From: Candidatus Contendobacter odensis Run_B_J11
GTDB lineage: Bacteria; Pseudomonadota; Gammaproteobacteria; Competibacterales; Competibacteraceae
DNA length: 47,769 bases
Direction of reading: 5' to 3'
NCBI RefSeq assembly: GCF_000531125.1
Contig: NZ_CBTK010000248.1
Location: forward strand, 1 to 47,769
Shown here: in pieces, positions 21,152-30,789 of the stretch
Position numbering within the stretch: position 1 is the first letter of the stretch
How the letters are laid out: each line of letters starts with the position of its first letter
Program-made: the position numbers and the translations under genes
Notes under the pieces: generated by a model
What the model saw: only the letters and a program-made list of their open reading frames with translations
The model's database searches: none
What the model was told of the DNA's origin: nothing

Positions 21152-23902
21152 ATGGCTACTCCCCATCCTGTAGTACTACCGCCCACGCTGTCATTCACTC
21201 CACCCACTTTTACTACCCGGCCCTTGCCCAAAGCCGAGAGCGGGCGGCGAAGCGAAAAGGTGGCCTTCGACACGGCGGCGCTCGAACACGAACTGGTTGC
21301 TGCCGCCAATCCGGTCATGCCGTTTCGGGTCTTGCTCACCCAGAGCAACGCCCGGCTGAAGGAACTGTTTGAGCAGGGCGTCCCCGCGCATGAGTTGGTG
21401 CCGGCCCGTGCCGGGTTCATGGACGAATTGTTACAGCGAATCTGGCTGCGGTTTTTTGAAGCGGGCGCCCCGGATTTGGCGCTGGTTGCAGTAGGCGGTT
21501 ATGGCCGTGGCGAATTGCATCCGGGTTCAGATGTGGATCTTATGATCCTGATTGATGAAGTGGCGCTGGATGTCCGCCGCTCCGGGCTGGAGGATTTTCT
21601 GGCCTTCCTGTGGGACGTTGGGTTGGAAGTGGGCCACAGTGTGCGCACGGTGGAGGATTGCGCCCACGAGGGTGCCGCCGACATCACCGTTGCCACCAGT
21701 CTGATGGAAGCGCGACTGTTGATCGGTCCCCCCGCGCTGTTTGAGCGGATGCGCGCCGTCACCGGCTCCGACCGCATCTGGCCAGACGCTGCCTTTTTCG
21801 AATCCAAGCAGAGGGAACGCTGCCAACGCTGCCACAAGTACAACGAAACGGCCTTCAATCTGGAACCCAATATCAAGGAAGGGCCAGGGGGCCTGCGCGA
21901 TTTGCAGATGATCGGCTGGGTGGCCAAGCGTCATTTTGGTGCCAGCACCTTGCAGGAGCTGGTCGGCCACGGTTTTCTCAATCCGAGCGAATACGACGAG
22001 TTGATCGAATGCCGCAACTTCCTGTGGCAGTTGCGCTTTGCGCTGCACACCTTGACTGGCCGCCGCGAGGATAATTTGCTGTTTGATCATCAGCGTCGCG
22101 TCGCCCGGCTATTTGGCTACCGGGATCTGGATCAAAATCTGGCGGTTGAGCAGTTCATGCAGCGTTACTACCGCACGGTCAATGCGCTAAGCCAACTGAA
22201 CGAGATGCTGTTGCAACTGTTCGAGGAAGCTATTCTACTGGCCGACGATCCGGGTGAGCCGCAACCGATCAATCGCCGGTTCCAGGCCCGGCGCGGCTAT
22301 CTGGAAGTAACCCGGCCCAATGTGTTTTTGCGCTACCCGTTCGCCCTGCTGGAGATCTTCCTGCTGTTGCAGCAACACCCGGAAGTCAAAGGGATCCGTG
22401 CGTCTACTATCCGGCTGATTCGCGATCACCGCCCGTTGATTGACGACAAGTTCCGCAATGACATGCGTCCGCGTAGCCTGTTCATGGAGATCATGCGCCA
22501 GCCCCACCGGGTGACGCAGCAGCTACGGTTGATGAACGCTTACGGGGTGCTGCCGGCGTATCTGCCGGAATTCGGCCATATCGTCGGACGGATGCAGTAC
22601 GACCTGTTTCACACCTACACCGTGGATCAGCACATTTTGTTTGTGATGCGTAACTTGCGGCGGTTTTTCCTGCCCCAGTTTGCGCAAGAGTTACCGCATT
22701 GCAGCGCGATTATGGAACGATTGCCCAAGCCGGAATTGTTGTACCTGGCCGGCCTGTATCACGACATCGCCAAGGGTCGCGGCGGCGACCACTCTGAATT
22801 GGGTGCGGAGGAGGCCGAGCGGTTCTGCCGCCGGCACGGGTTGAGCAGCTTTGACACCCGATTGGTAGCCTGGCTGGTGCGGCATCACCTGACTCTGTCG
22901 CTGACCGCGCAGAAAAAGGATATTCATGATCCCGAGGTCATTAACGATTTTGCCCGACTGATGGGCGATCAGATGCATCTGGATTATTTGTATCTGCTGA
23001 CGGTCGCCGATATTCGCGGCACTAATCCCAAGCTGTGGAACACCTGGCGGGCGTCGCTGTTGTGGCAATTGTACGAAGCGACCCGCCGGGCGCTGCGGCG
23101 CGGGCTGGACAATCCGATTGATAAGGAAGAGCGCATCCGCGAGGTGCAGATCCAGGCGCGCCTTCAGTTACAGGTCACCCGGATCGATGAAGACCACATC
23201 AACCCGGTGTGGGAGGGTTTCAGCGACGATTATTTCCTGCGCCATTCCGCCGACGAAATTGCCTGGCACAGTCGGGCGATTCTCAAAAAAGCGCATGACG
23301 AACGGCCGCTGGTTATGGCTCGCGATGATCCCAGCCGGGGCGGTACTGAAATCTTCATCTACACCCGCGATCAGGACAATCTGTTTGCGCTGATTACTTC
23401 CATCCTCGATCAATTGCGACTGACGATTCTCGATGCCCGCATCATTACCGGCCATAGTGGTTTCACTTTGGACAGCTTCACGGTGCTGGAAGATTCCGGC
23501 GCGCCGATCCACGAGCGCGGCCGGATCAAGGAGATCGTGGCGACTCTGCTGCATTCCCTGAGCCGACCCGATGCCGTGCTGTTGCGACCCAGCCGGCATA
23601 TTTCGCGGATTCAGCGAGCATTCCAGATGCCAACCTGGGTCTCATTCCGCGAGGACGAGACCAACAGTCGAACCGTGGTGGAACTGGTGTCGTGGGATCG
23701 TCCAGGGTTGTTATGCCAGGTCGGACAGGCGTTCATGGAATGCGGGGTGCAATTGCACAATGCCAAGATCGCTACCGTGGGCGCTCGGGTCGAAGACGTG
23801 TTTTTCGTCACCGACCGTGAAAACCGGCCCCTGAACGATCCCAAAAAATATGCCGCGCTGCGGGCCGCGCTGGTCGGGCAACTGGATTCGATGGAGGAGT
23901 AG
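21152..23902 (+). CDS. glnD: Bifunctional uridylyltransferase/uridylyl-removing enzyme GlnD
   Basis: GlnD reads glutamine and switches the PII proteins by adding or removing UMP, controlling nitrogen metabolism. The 916-residue protein has all expected domains. They are a nucleotidyltransferase domain with GGYGRGELHPGSDVDL near residue 113, a PII-uridylyltransferase helical region, an HD domain with LYHDIAKGRGGDHSELG near 534, and two C-terminal ACT domains near 731 and 841 (VELVSWDRPGLLCQVGQAF). Start choice: GAGGATCGC then ATG at 21152. The first 50 residues are a Pro/Thr-rich extension compared with shorter homologues. It lies 24 nt after map and is probably cotranscribed. Confidence 0.97.
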   Translation: MATPHPVVLPPTLSFTPPTFTTRPLPKAESGRRSEKVAFDTAALEHELVAAANPVMPFRVLLTQSNARLKELFEQGVPAHELVPARAGFMDELLQRIWLRFFEAGAPDLALVAVGGYGRGELHPGSDVDLMILIDEVALDVRRSGLEDFLAFLWDVGLEVGHSVRTVEDCAHEGAADITVATSLMEARLLIGPPALFERMRAVTGSDRIWPDAAFFESKQRERCQRCHKYNETAFNLEPNIKEGPGGLRDLQMIGWVAKRHFGASTLQELVGHGFLNPSEYDELIECRNFLWQLRFALHTLTGRREDNLLFDHQRRVARLFGYRDLDQNLAVEQFMQRYYRTVNALSQLNEMLLQLFEEAILLADDPGEPQPINRRFQARRGYLEVTRPNVFLRYPFALLEIFLLLQQHPEVKGIRASTIRLIRDHRPLIDDKFRNDMRPRSLFMEIMRQPHRVTQQLRLMNAYGVLPAYLPEFGHIVGRMQYDLFHTYTVDQHILFVMRNLRRFFLPQFAQELPHCSAIMERLPKPELLYLAGLYHDIAKGRGGDHSELGAEEAERFCRRHGLSSFDTRLVAWLVRHHLTLSLTAQKKDIHDPEVINDFARLMGDQMHLDYLYLLTVADIRGTNPKLWNTWRASLLWQLYEATRRALRRGLDNPIDKEERIREVQIQARLQLQVTRIDEDHINPVWEGFSDDYFLRHSADEIAWHSRAILKKAHDERPLVMARDDPSRGGTEIFIYTRDQDNLFALITSILDQLRLTILDARIITGHSGFTLDSFTVLEDSGAPIHERGRIKEIVATLLHSLSRPDAVLLRPSRHISRIQRAFQMPTWVSFREDETNSRTVVELVSWDRPGLLCQVGQAFMECGVQLHNAKIATVGARVEDVFFVTDRENRPLNDPKKYAALRAALVGQLDSMEE

Positions 23903-23907
23903 GAATC

Positions 23908-24147
23908 TTGAATGCACACCTTGATCGAGTCCTGCCTGTTTTGCTGCTGACGCTCATTATTTCAGCCCCGGCGATTGCCGCCGCCCCGGTTTTGCCCAAG
24001 GAGGGCGCTTGTCCGACTGGTTATCACACTGAAGGGCGTTATTGCGTCGGCAATCGCGCCGATCCGCCGACCGCTGTTTCCAAAGAGGGACCTTGCCCGA
24101 CCGGTTATCACACTGAAGGGCGTTATTGCGTCGGCAATCGGCCTTGA
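23908..24147 (+). CDS. Small secreted Cys-containing protein with duplicated motif
   Basis: This is a 79-residue protein from a TTG start at 23908 with AGTAGGA upstream (5-nt spacing), 5 nt after glnD. A clear signal peptide (VLPVLLLTLIISAPAIAAAP) is followed by a mature part made of two near-identical units. Each contains KEG(A/P)CPTGYHTEGRYCVGNR, separated by ADPPTAVS. Each unit has two cysteines, so one disulfide per unit is possible in the periplasm. I do not recognise the family or function. At the DNA level the two units are almost identical over about 50 nt, indicating a recent tandem duplication or strong constraint. It may be cotranscribed with glnD. Confidence 0.7.
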   Translation: MNAHLDRVLPVLLLTLIISAPAIAAAPVLPKEGACPTGYHTEGRYCVGNRADPPTAVSKEGPCPTGYHTEGRYCVGNRP

Positions 24148-24252
24148 GCCATGCAAGGGATCTGCGGATTTTCTCCTCGTGCCAACACGGCCTGAATGAC
24201 GCGCTCCCGTAGTCGAGCATCGCCGATACGATCCTCAACCCGCCGCTCAGTT

Positions 24253-24323
24253 CGTCATACCCGCGAAAGCGGGTATCGAGTTTTTCAGCGGCTTACTGGA
24301 TTCCCGCATTCGCGGGAATGACG
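24253..24323. repeat. BIME-like paired-hairpin repeat, copy 2
   Basis: This has the same core as the element at 10261-10333 in the opposite orientation. The ATACCCGC GAAA GCGGGTAT hairpin comes first, then the linker TTTTTCAGCGGCTTACTGG, then the ATTCCCGC ATTC GCGGGAAT hairpin. It lies in the 293-nt convergent gap between the small secreted gene and rlmD, where it may help end transcription from both sides. The rest of the gap (24148-24252 and 24324-24440) shows no gene. Confidence 0.88.
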
Positions 24324-24440
24324 GAAACGGGAACCCTGAATGCGAAAACCTACTGAGAATTGGTATCACAGGCAGGAAGCCCGTGCCACCTCCACAACCG
24401 GTCTGGAATTGCTATAGCTGTCCTCTTTTTTCCGCATCGC

Positions 24441-25781
24441 TTACCGCTGACGTTGCAGCACTGCTACCGACTCAACGTGCGCGGTATGCGGAAACATATC
24501 CAGTACGCCGGCACCGAGCAGCCGGTAGCCGAAACGATGCACCAGTTCGCCCACATCACGGGCCAAGGTTGCAGGATGGCAGGAAACGTACCCTACCCGC
24601 TGCACCCCCCAGGCGGCGATTTGCGGCATCAGTTCCAAGGCGCCGGAGCGCGGCGGGTCGAGCAGAACCTGGTCGTAACCGCCCGCTGTCCACGATTGCG
24701 CCGACAAATCGCCGGTCAAATCGGCAGCGTAAAAAGCGGCATTGGCGATACCGTTGCGGGCGGCATTGCGCTTGGCCCACTCCACCAGGCTGGCATCGCC
24801 TTCCACGCCGACCACTTCCCGCGCCCGCCGCGCCAAGGCTAGAGTGAAATTGCCCAGCCCGCAGAATAAATCCAGCACCCGATCCTCCGGCCCAATTTCC
24901 AGTAACTGACCGGCGCGTTCGACCAGTTGCCGATTGATCACGGCGTTAATCTGAATGAAATGCCAGGGTTGAAATTCCAGATTCAGGTCGAAGTCCGGCA
25001 AGCGGTAGCTCAGCTCCAGCGGTTCCGCTCTCAGTGGCCGAACGCTGTCCGGTCCGCCCGATTGCAGATAGAGAGCCAGACCATGCCGATCACCGAATGC
25101 CTGCAATTGCACCAAATCGGTCGCGCTGGGCGGCGCCAGCACCCGGAAATTCAAACCCATTACTTCGTCGCCGCCAGCGACTTCAATCTGCGGGATGCGG
25201 TCGCGGATGGACAGCGCTTCGATCAATTGCGCCAGTGCTTCCAGCAAGCCGCCGACGCGCTCATCCAGCACCTCGCAGCGGTGTAAATCGGCTAAAAATG
25301 CGCTGTGGCGCTCGCGGAAGCCCACCAGCACCCGACCCTTTTTCGCCACCCATTTCACCCCCAGCCGTGCCCGGCGCCGATAACTCCACAACGGCCCGGT
25401 CATCGGTTCCAATACCCGCTCCGGTTGCACTTTGCCAATGTGGGTCAGGCTGTCCAGCAACCCGCGTTGCTTCAGCGCCAGTTGGGCGGTCGGATCCAGA
25501 TGTTGCAGGGCGCAGCCACCGCAAATCTCGAAATGAGCGCAGCGCGGTTCAACCCGTTCCGGTGCAGCTTGCAATACTTCAATAGTGCGGGCCTCGTCGT
25601 GGCGACCCCGGCGAGCGGTATAGACGCAGCGCACCTCCTCACCCGGCAACGCGCCCTCGACGAACACCGCTTTACCCTCCCGCCGTCCCACACCACGCCC
25701 TTCGTGGCTCAAATCCTCGATGCGGACAGTAAAAGGCGGTTCTGCCAACAGTTTTTGTCTTTTCGCCTGGGCCTTGCCCAT
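24441..25781 (-). CDS. rlmD: 23S rRNA (uracil-1939-C5)-methyltransferase RlmD
   Basis: RlmD is an iron-sulfur, SAM-dependent methyltransferase acting on U1939 of 23S rRNA. From the ATG at 25781 it has 446 residues. An N-terminal TRAM domain (VRIEDLSHEGRGVGRREGKA) is followed by the cluster cysteines PRCAHFEICGGCALQH, the SAM site DLFCGLGNFTLALARRA, and the catalytic motifs DPPRSGALELM and YVSCHPATLARD. The ATG overlaps the exonuclease stop in a TAATG. The frame continues to 25811, but that extension is unlikely. RlmD is preferred over TrmA/RlmC because of the TRAM domain and the PRCxHFxxCGGC spacing. Confidence 0.93.
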   Translation of the reverse strand: MGKAQAKRQKLLAEPPFTVRIEDLSHEGRGVGRREGKAVFVEGALPGEEVRCVYTARRGRHDEARTIEVLQAAPERVEPRCAHFEICGGCALQHLDPTAQLALKQRGLLDSLTHIGKVQPERVLEPMTGPLWSYRRRARLGVKWVAKKGRVLVGFRERHSAFLADLHRCEVLDERVGGLLEALAQLIEALSIRDRIPQIEVAGGDEVMGLNFRVLAPPSATDLVQLQAFGDRHGLALYLQSGGPDSVRPLRAEPLELSYRLPDFDLNLEFQPWHFIQINAVINRQLVERAGQLLEIGPEDRVLDLFCGLGNFTLALARRAREVVGVEGDASLVEWAKRNAARNGIANAAFYAADLTGDLSAQSWTAGGYDQVLLDPPRSGALELMPQIAAWGVQRVGYVSCHPATLARDVGELVHRFGYRLLGAGVLDMFPHTAHVESVAVLQRQR

Positions 25782-26614
25782 TAGTTGTCTTCCCCTGTTG
25801 TTGGGCGCCATGCCGCCAGAAATTCGCCAAAGTGCGGTTTCGTGGCGCTGTCGGTAGTCAACAGCTCGCGCAGGCGCTGGCCTTCACGCTGATAACCGTC
25901 GGCGCTCAATCGGCCACGAATCAGCTCAAACCGTAAATAAATCAGATAGGTATTCAACACGTCGGTCTCGCAGTAATGACGGATGCCGGCAATATCGCCA
26001 GCCTGAAAGGCCGCCCAAACCTTGGAACCATCCATGCCCAGTTTGCCGGGAAATCCCAGCAGCACCGCGATTTCGGCCAGCGGTGCAACCATCCGTGGTT
26101 GCCAGGCGGACAACACATCCATCAAATCCAGATGCCGCCAGTGGAACCGGCTCAGATAATTATTCCAGCGCGAACTCTGATCCTGATCGCCGGTATCCCA
26201 ATAGCGCGGCGCGCTGACCCCGTGCAGCAGGGCGCGATAGTGCAATACCGGCAGGTCGAAACCGCCGCCGTTCCACGACACCAGGGTCGGGCGATATTCC
26301 TCGATTCCGGCGAAAAAACGGCGGATCAATTCTTCTTCCGGTGCTTCCGGCCCGCCTAGCGACCACACTTTGAGCCGATCCACCGTTCGCATCACCACCG
26401 AAATTGCGACGATGCGTTGCAAATGCGCCCGCAGCAGTTCGCCGCCATTTTCCTGGCGGCGCTTGAAAAACAGGGCTTCGGCAACCTCGGTATCGGCCAG
26501 ATTTTCCAGCCCCAACAAGTGGCGTCCCCCGGTGATATCGGGCACGGTTTCAATGTCGAATACGAATACGGTGCCGGGCAGCGCCGAACTGGAGGGTTTG
26601 GTGGTTTCGCTCAT
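25781..26614 (-). CDS. Predicted PolB-like 3'-5' exonuclease
   Basis: This is a DEDD-type exonuclease of the PolB proofreading-like family (DNA_pol_B_exo2 type), about 277 residues. The motifs seen are FVFDIETVPD near residue 20 (Asp-Glu of motif I) and LVSWNGGGFDLPVLHYRA (motif II). The motif III region near 220 reads AGIRHYCETDVLNTYLIY, with the Tyr-x3-Asp pattern. It probably degrades DNA or RNA from the 3' end, and its physiological substrate is unknown. The ATG at 26614 is two bases after the cysM stop. An in-frame TTG two codons earlier overlaps cysM. It overlaps rlmD by 1 nt. Confidence 0.88.
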   Translation of the reverse strand: MSETTKPSSSALPGTVFVFDIETVPDITGGRHLLGLENLADTEVAEALFFKRRQENGGELLRAHLQRIVAISVVMRTVDRLKVWSLGGPEAPEEELIRRFFAGIEEYRPTLVSWNGGGFDLPVLHYRALLHGVSAPRYWDTGDQDQSSRWNNYLSRFHWRHLDLMDVLSAWQPRMVAPLAEIAVLLGFPGKLGMDGSKVWAAFQAGDIAGIRHYCETDVLNTYLIYLRFELIRGRLSADGYQREGQRLRELLTTDSATKPHFGEFLAAWRPTTGEDN

Positions 26615-26616
26615 GC

Positions 26617-27516
26617 TCAATCCGCAAACAGCCCGGTGGATAAATAACGGTCGCCCCGGTCGCAGATGATGGTGACGATCACCGCGTTCTCAACTTCCTG
26701 CGACAAACGTAACGCCGCCGCTGCCGCACCCCCGGCTGAAACGCCGCAACAGATGCCTTCCTCGCGAGCCAGCCGGCGGGTGATGGTTTCGGCTTCGGCC
26801 TGAGTCACATCCATGATCCGGTCTACCCGTGCCGGTTCGTAGATGCGAGGCAAATACTCCAGCGGCCAGCGCCGAATCCCGGCAATGCAGGAACCTTCGG
26901 TCGGCTGCACTCCGATAATTTGCACGGCTGGATTTTGTTCCTTGAGATAGCGCGACACGCCCATGATGGTGCCGGTAGTGCCCATGGCGCTGACGAAGTG
27001 GGTGACGCTGCTGCGGGTGTCGCGCCAGATTTCCGGGCCAGTGGTTGCATAATGTGCCAACGGATTATCGGGATTGGCGAACTGATCCAACACCCGACCG
27101 CGCCCTTCCTGCTCCATCCGCGCCGCCAAATCGCGAGCGCCTTCCATACCTTCCTCCTTGCTGACCAACACCAGTTCCGCACCGTAAGCCTGCATCGCGG
27201 CGCGGCGTTCAGCCGTCTGGTTCTCCGGCATGATCAGCACCATCCGGTAGCCTTTTATCGCTGCGATCATTGCCAAAGCGATACCGGTGTTGCCGCTGGT
27301 CGCTTCGATCAGTACATCGCCGGGCTGGATGGTTCCGCTTGCTTCCGCCTGCTGAATCATGCTCAGCGCAGGACGATCCTTAACCGAACCGGCGGGATTA
27401 TTGCCCTCCAGCTTGCCGAGAATCTGGTTTGAGGTGTGGCCCGGCAGGCGTTGCAGGCGCACCAGCGGGGTGTTACCGATGAAGGCTTCGAGGGTGGGAG
27501 TATCGGAATGCGGCAT
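26617..27516 (-). CDS. cysM: O-acetylserine sulfhydrylase B (cysteine synthase)
   Basis: CysM is a PLP enzyme that makes cysteine from O-acetylserine and sulfide or thiosulfate. The ATG at 27516 gives 299 residues starting MPHSDTPTLEAFIGNTPLVR. The open frame to 27654 would add an unrelated N-terminus. PLP Lys lies in NNPAGSVKDRPALSMIQQAE, the substrate loop is EATSGNTGIALAM, and the phosphate loop is SAMGTTGTIMGVSRYL. Assignment to CysM over CysK rests on the length of about 300 and the EGSCIAGIRRWPLEYLP-type C-terminal region. It heads a three-gene minus-strand unit with the exonuclease and rlmD. Confidence 0.9.
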   Translation of the reverse strand: MPHSDTPTLEAFIGNTPLVRLQRLPGHTSNQILGKLEGNNPAGSVKDRPALSMIQQAEASGTIQPGDVLIEATSGNTGIALAMIAAIKGYRMVLIMPENQTAERRAAMQAYGAELVLVSKEEGMEGARDLAARMEQEGRGRVLDQFANPDNPLAHYATTGPEIWRDTRSSVTHFVSAMGTTGTIMGVSRYLKEQNPAVQIIGVQPTEGSCIAGIRRWPLEYLPRIYEPARVDRIMDVTQAEAETITRRLAREEGICCGVSAGGAAAAALRLSQEVENAVIVTIICDRGDRYLSTGLFAD

Positions 27517-27816
27517 CGTGAAATCCAGGCGGTCTTTGGGAATTACGGCTTTCGGGCATTTGCTAAAGTGGCGAAGTGTACTCAATGGCTTCCCAACGAT
27601 GATAGCTGTTACCCAACCTGTAACCGCGCCTGCCACCGGCGATGGAGTAATCACCGGCGTTGCATCGTGCTTCCTCTTGCCGCAACGGATTCCGGTTGCT
27701 TATGTTTCTAGCCCCTTCATCCATTTTTAACAACACCCGGTTAGGCTGAGAGCATCAACCCTGACTGCTATCCAGTCGGAGTATCTCTTTCACTTCCATT
27801 GCTACCGGGTCGCTTC

Positions 27817-28620
27817 ATGTTTCAGGAGATTCTGCTGATTCCCGCCGCTGGCGCGCTGGCTTTTACCGGCCTCAAGCTGCGCAAGCAGCGCCAATACCGC
27901 CAACTGCAAATGCGCCAGCGCGACTTCATCGCTCGCTATGGTGCCGCGCTGCGTCTGTCCGAACCAGCGCCAGATGCGCTGCCCGACTTCAGCCGGCGCA
28001 TTGCGGTAATGCCGGAACCGCTGCCGGAGACCGCTTTCACCCTGTTGCGCGAAGCCGCGTTGCGTCATCGCCGCACCGAGCGCAGCTATTTTCCGACTCA
28101 CAAGCAGGGTGGCACGATTGCGTATGAGGACTTGCATCAGACGGCCCCGGAGATCGTCGCGTTCTATCAGTCGGATGACCTGCGCCGACTGTGTTCCGCG
28201 ATCATCGGCGAAGCGGTGGTTCCCACTCCGATCAATGACCAGAGTTCCTGTTCACTGCTGTTCTACGACCGGCCCCGCGATCATATCGGCTGGCATTACG
28301 ACTACAACTTTTATAACGGTCGCCATTTCACCGTATTGCTGCCGCTGGTCAACCGCCATCTTCATGCGAACCGGCTGTCCTCGGCGCAACTGGTGATCCA
28401 GCAGGACGGTCGGGAAGTCGCCATCCCCACCCCGCCCAATACCCTCATCGCATTCGAGGGCGCGCGGGTCTATCACCAGGTGACCCGGCTGGAGGAGGAT
28501 GAGCTGCGAGTCATCCTGAGCATGACGTTTTGCACCCACCCCCAGTCCTCGCTGCTCAAGGATGCTATCCGTCGCTGCAAGGACATCGCCTATTTCGGTA
28601 TCCGGGCGCTGTGGAGCTAA
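27817..28620 (+). CDS. Prolyl-hydroxylase-like 2OG-Fe(II) oxygenase
   Basis: This is a 267-residue protein with a hydrophobic N-terminal segment (ILLIPAAGALAFTGL) that may anchor it in the membrane. A double-stranded beta-helix fold is suggested by the iron-binding HxD in GWHYDYNFYNG, the distal His in ARVYHQVTRL, and the 2-oxoglutarate Arg in LRVILSM. The substrate is unknown; protein or small-molecule hydroxylation fits. The ATG at 27817 is preferred over a TTG at 27799, though neither has a strong ribosome site. The 300 nt between it and cysM hold divergent promoters I could not locate with confidence and one small hairpin (27763-27777). The stop overlaps the convergent GATase by 3-4 nt. 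Confidence 0.8.
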   Translation: MFQEILLIPAAGALAFTGLKLRKQRQYRQLQMRQRDFIARYGAALRLSEPAPDALPDFSRRIAVMPEPLPETAFTLLREAALRHRRTERSYFPTHKQGGTIAYEDLHQTAPEIVAFYQSDDLRRLCSAIIGEAVVPTPINDQSSCSLLFYDRPRDHIGWHYDYNFYNGRHFTVLLPLVNRHLHANRLSSAQLVIQQDGREVAIPTPPNTLIAFEGARVYHQVTRLEEDELRVILSMTFCTHPQSSLLKDAIRRCKDIAYFGIRALWS

Positions 28621-29312
28621 ATCCACTGTTCCAAAAAGCCATCGAACCAGCGATCCAGCGCCGCATCATGATTGGCATGGCGCACGCGCTGTTCAGCGGC
28701 GGATTGCGCGCCGGGCGCGGTCAATTCCTTCGCACCTTCCAGCAGCCAGTTTTCCAGAATGGCCTGATCCACTTCCGGGTGGAATTGCAAGCCGAAAGCA
28801 TTCGCGCCGTAACGATAGGCTTGATGGGGAAAATTCGCGCCGGTCGCCAGCAGTTCTGCGCCCGCCGGCAAGGCAAAGCCTTCGCGGTGCCAGTGATAAA
28901 CCTGCAACGGTTTCTCAAACACGGTTTGGCCAGCCTCGGTCGGTTGCACCGCGAAATAACCAATTTCCGCCAGCCCCGCCGGATGCGGCTGGACTGTCGC
29001 GCCCAAAGCCCGCGCCAGCAGTTGCGCGCCCAGACAAATTCCCAAAAAGGGTCGCCCGGAGTCCAGCGCCTGGGGAATCCAGTCCAGTTGCGCCCGGAGT
29101 CCCGGCAGTTTGGCGTCGTCGTTGGCGCTCATCGGCCCGCCGAATACCACCGCCCCAGCGTAGCCGTCCATTGCCGCCGGCAACGGCTCGCCGGCCAGCG
29201 GACAGCACACTTCCAGCGCATAACCACGCTCGCGCAGCTTGCGGCCACAGCGTCCGGCGCTGGCGTCGCGGGTCTGCATCACCAGCAACAGACGCGACGC
29301 TTCATCCATCAT
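28617..29312 (-). CDS. Class I glutamine amidotransferase-like protein
   Basis: This 231-residue protein has the GATase class I fold. It shows [14 protein letters not shown], the nucleophile elbow [17 protein letters not shown] with its Cys, and the His-Glu of [10 protein letters not shown]. It is a stand-alone domain of the kind annotated as GMP-synthase-like or YfeJ-like, with no fused synthase, so it may hydrolyse a gamma-glutamyl compound instead of feeding ammonia to a partner. The start overlaps the end of the DAHP synthase gene by 11 nt, so the two are cotranscribed. The reason for that pairing is unknown. Confidence 0.85.
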   Translation of the reverse strand: MMDEASRLLLVMQTRDASAGRCGRKLRERGYALEVCCPLAGEPLPAAMDGYAGAVVFGGPMSANDDAKLPGLRAQLDWIPQALDSGRPFLGICLGAQLLARALGATVQPHPAGLAEIGYFAVQPTEAGQTVFEKPLQVYHWHREGFALPAGAELLATGANFPHQAYRYGANAFGLQFHPEVDQAILENWLLEGAKELTAPGAQSAAEQRVRHANHDAALDRWFDGFLEQWI

Positions 29313-30702
29313 GGCGATCCTCCAACATTGCCTGCCGATAATCCTTCAAAGTTTCGGCGATCAAAAACGCCAGCTCCAGGCTTTGTGAAGCGTTCAGCCG
29401 TGGATCGCAACGGGTGTGATAGCGGTCGGCCAAGCCCTGTTCGGTGATCGCCTGCGCGCCGCCCAGACATTCGGTGACATCCTGTCCGGTCAGTTCAAAG
29501 TGCATTCCGCCGGGGATGCTGCCCTCGGCGCGATGGATGACGAAGAAGCGCCGCACCTCGTCGAGAATGCGGGTGAAGGGGCGGGTTTTATAACCGGTGC
29601 TGGCTTCCTGGGTGTTGCCGTGCATCGGATCGCACGACCACACCACATGGCGGCCTTCCCGCTGCACCGCCCGAATCAGCGGCGGCAGCGCGACTTCAAT
29701 TTTGTCCGCGCCCATCCGGCTGATTAGGGTCAAGCGGCCCGGCTGGTCATCCGGGTTCAGCGCGTCCAGCAGGCGCAGCACCGTATCCGGGTCGGCGGTC
29801 GGCCCCAACTTGAGGCCGATGGGATTGGCGACGCCGCGCAGGAATTCGACATGGGCGCCGTTCAGTTGCCGGGTGCGCTCGCCGATCCACAGCAAATGCG
29901 CCGAACCGTCGCACCAGTCGCCAGTCGCTGGATCGCGCCGGGTCAACGCCTGCTCGTAGCCCAGCAGCAGCGCCTCGTGCGAGGTGTAGAACTGCACCTG
30001 CCGCACTTGCGGATCGGTCACCGCATCCAGCCCACAGGCGCGCATGAATCCCAGGGTTTCGCTGATGCGATTGGCGAGATCGTGATAGCGGGCGCTCTGC
30101 GGGCTGGCTTGCAAAAAGTCCAGATTCCATTGCTGCACCCGATGCAGATCAGCGAAGCCGCCTTGCGCCAGCGCCCGCAGCAAATTCAGCGTCGCCGCCG
30201 ATTGCGCATAGGCGCGCAGTTGCCGACGCGGATCGGGGTGGCGGGCCTCCGGGGTGAAATCGAGATCGTTAACGATGTCGCCCCGATAGCTCGGCAGTTC
30301 CACCCCGTCGCGGGTTTCCATCGGCGCGCTGCGCGGCTTGGCGAACTGGCCGGCCATCCGTCCGACCTTGACCACCGGACAGGCGGCGGCAAAGGTCAGA
30401 ATCACCGCCATTTGCAACAGCACCCGAAAGGTGTCGGTGATGGTGTGGTCGCGGAACTCAGCAAAACTCTCGGCGCAATCGCCGCCTTGCAGCAGGAACG
30501 CCCGCCCGGCGGCGACTTCGGCCAGTTGTTGGCGCAGGGTGCGGATTTCGCCAGCGAACACCAGCGGCGGCGAGGTGCCCAGCCGTTCCTCTACTTCAGC
30601 CAGCGCCGGCAGGTCGTCGTAAACCGGCAGTTGCGCCGCTGGTCGTTGTCGCCAACTGTTGGGCGTCCAGGGGACGGTGGCGTATTGCATGGGTTGTGAC
30701 AT
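29302..30702 (-). CDS. Class II 3-deoxy-7-phosphoheptulonate synthase
   Basis: This enzyme condenses phosphoenolpyruvate and erythrose 4-phosphate, the entry to the shikimate pathway. The 466 residues are of the plant/actinobacterial class II type, not the E. coli AroFGH type. The start reads [31 protein letters not shown] (metal Cys), [28 protein letters not shown] and [21 protein letters not shown] (metal Glu region) follow. No clear ribosome site precedes the ATG at 30702; an internal ATG lies four codons in. The 385 nt upstream are non-coding and structured (separate entry). Confidence 0.94.
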   Translation of the reverse strand: MSQPMQYATVPWTPNSWRQRPAAQLPVYDDLPALAEVEERLGTSPPLVFAGEIRTLRQQLAEVAAGRAFLLQGGDCAESFAEFRDHTITDTFRVLLQMAVILTFAAACPVVKVGRMAGQFAKPRSAPMETRDGVELPSYRGDIVNDLDFTPEARHPDPRRQLRAYAQSAATLNLLRALAQGGFADLHRVQQWNLDFLQASPQSARYHDLANRISETLGFMRACGLDAVTDPQVRQVQFYTSHEALLLGYEQALTRRDPATGDWCDGSAHLLWIGERTRQLNGAHVEFLRGVANPIGLKLGPTADPDTVLRLLDALNPDDQPGRLTLISRMGADKIEVALPPLIRAVQREGRHVVWSCDPMHGNTQEASTGYKTRPFTRILDEVRRFFVIHRAEGSIPGGMHFELTGQDVTECLGGAQAITEQGLADRYHTRCDPRLNASQSLELAFLIAETLKDYRQAMLEDRHDG

Positions 30703-30789
30703 CGGGGTATCCGGGAAAAATTGCGGAGGATTTCAAACGGACAACGGGGTTCGAGAACAATTAACAGAATCAATGCTGCGGGCTTGATC

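Noticed and set aside
20210-21166. A 318-codon minus-strand open frame over map
   Set aside because: It mirrors the map reading frame, which carries all metal-ligand motifs. No independent coding signal was seen.
29851-30699. A 282-codon plus-strand open frame over the DAHP synthase gene
   Set aside because: It is antisense to a well conserved enzyme and has the Arg/Gln-rich composition typical of shadow frames.
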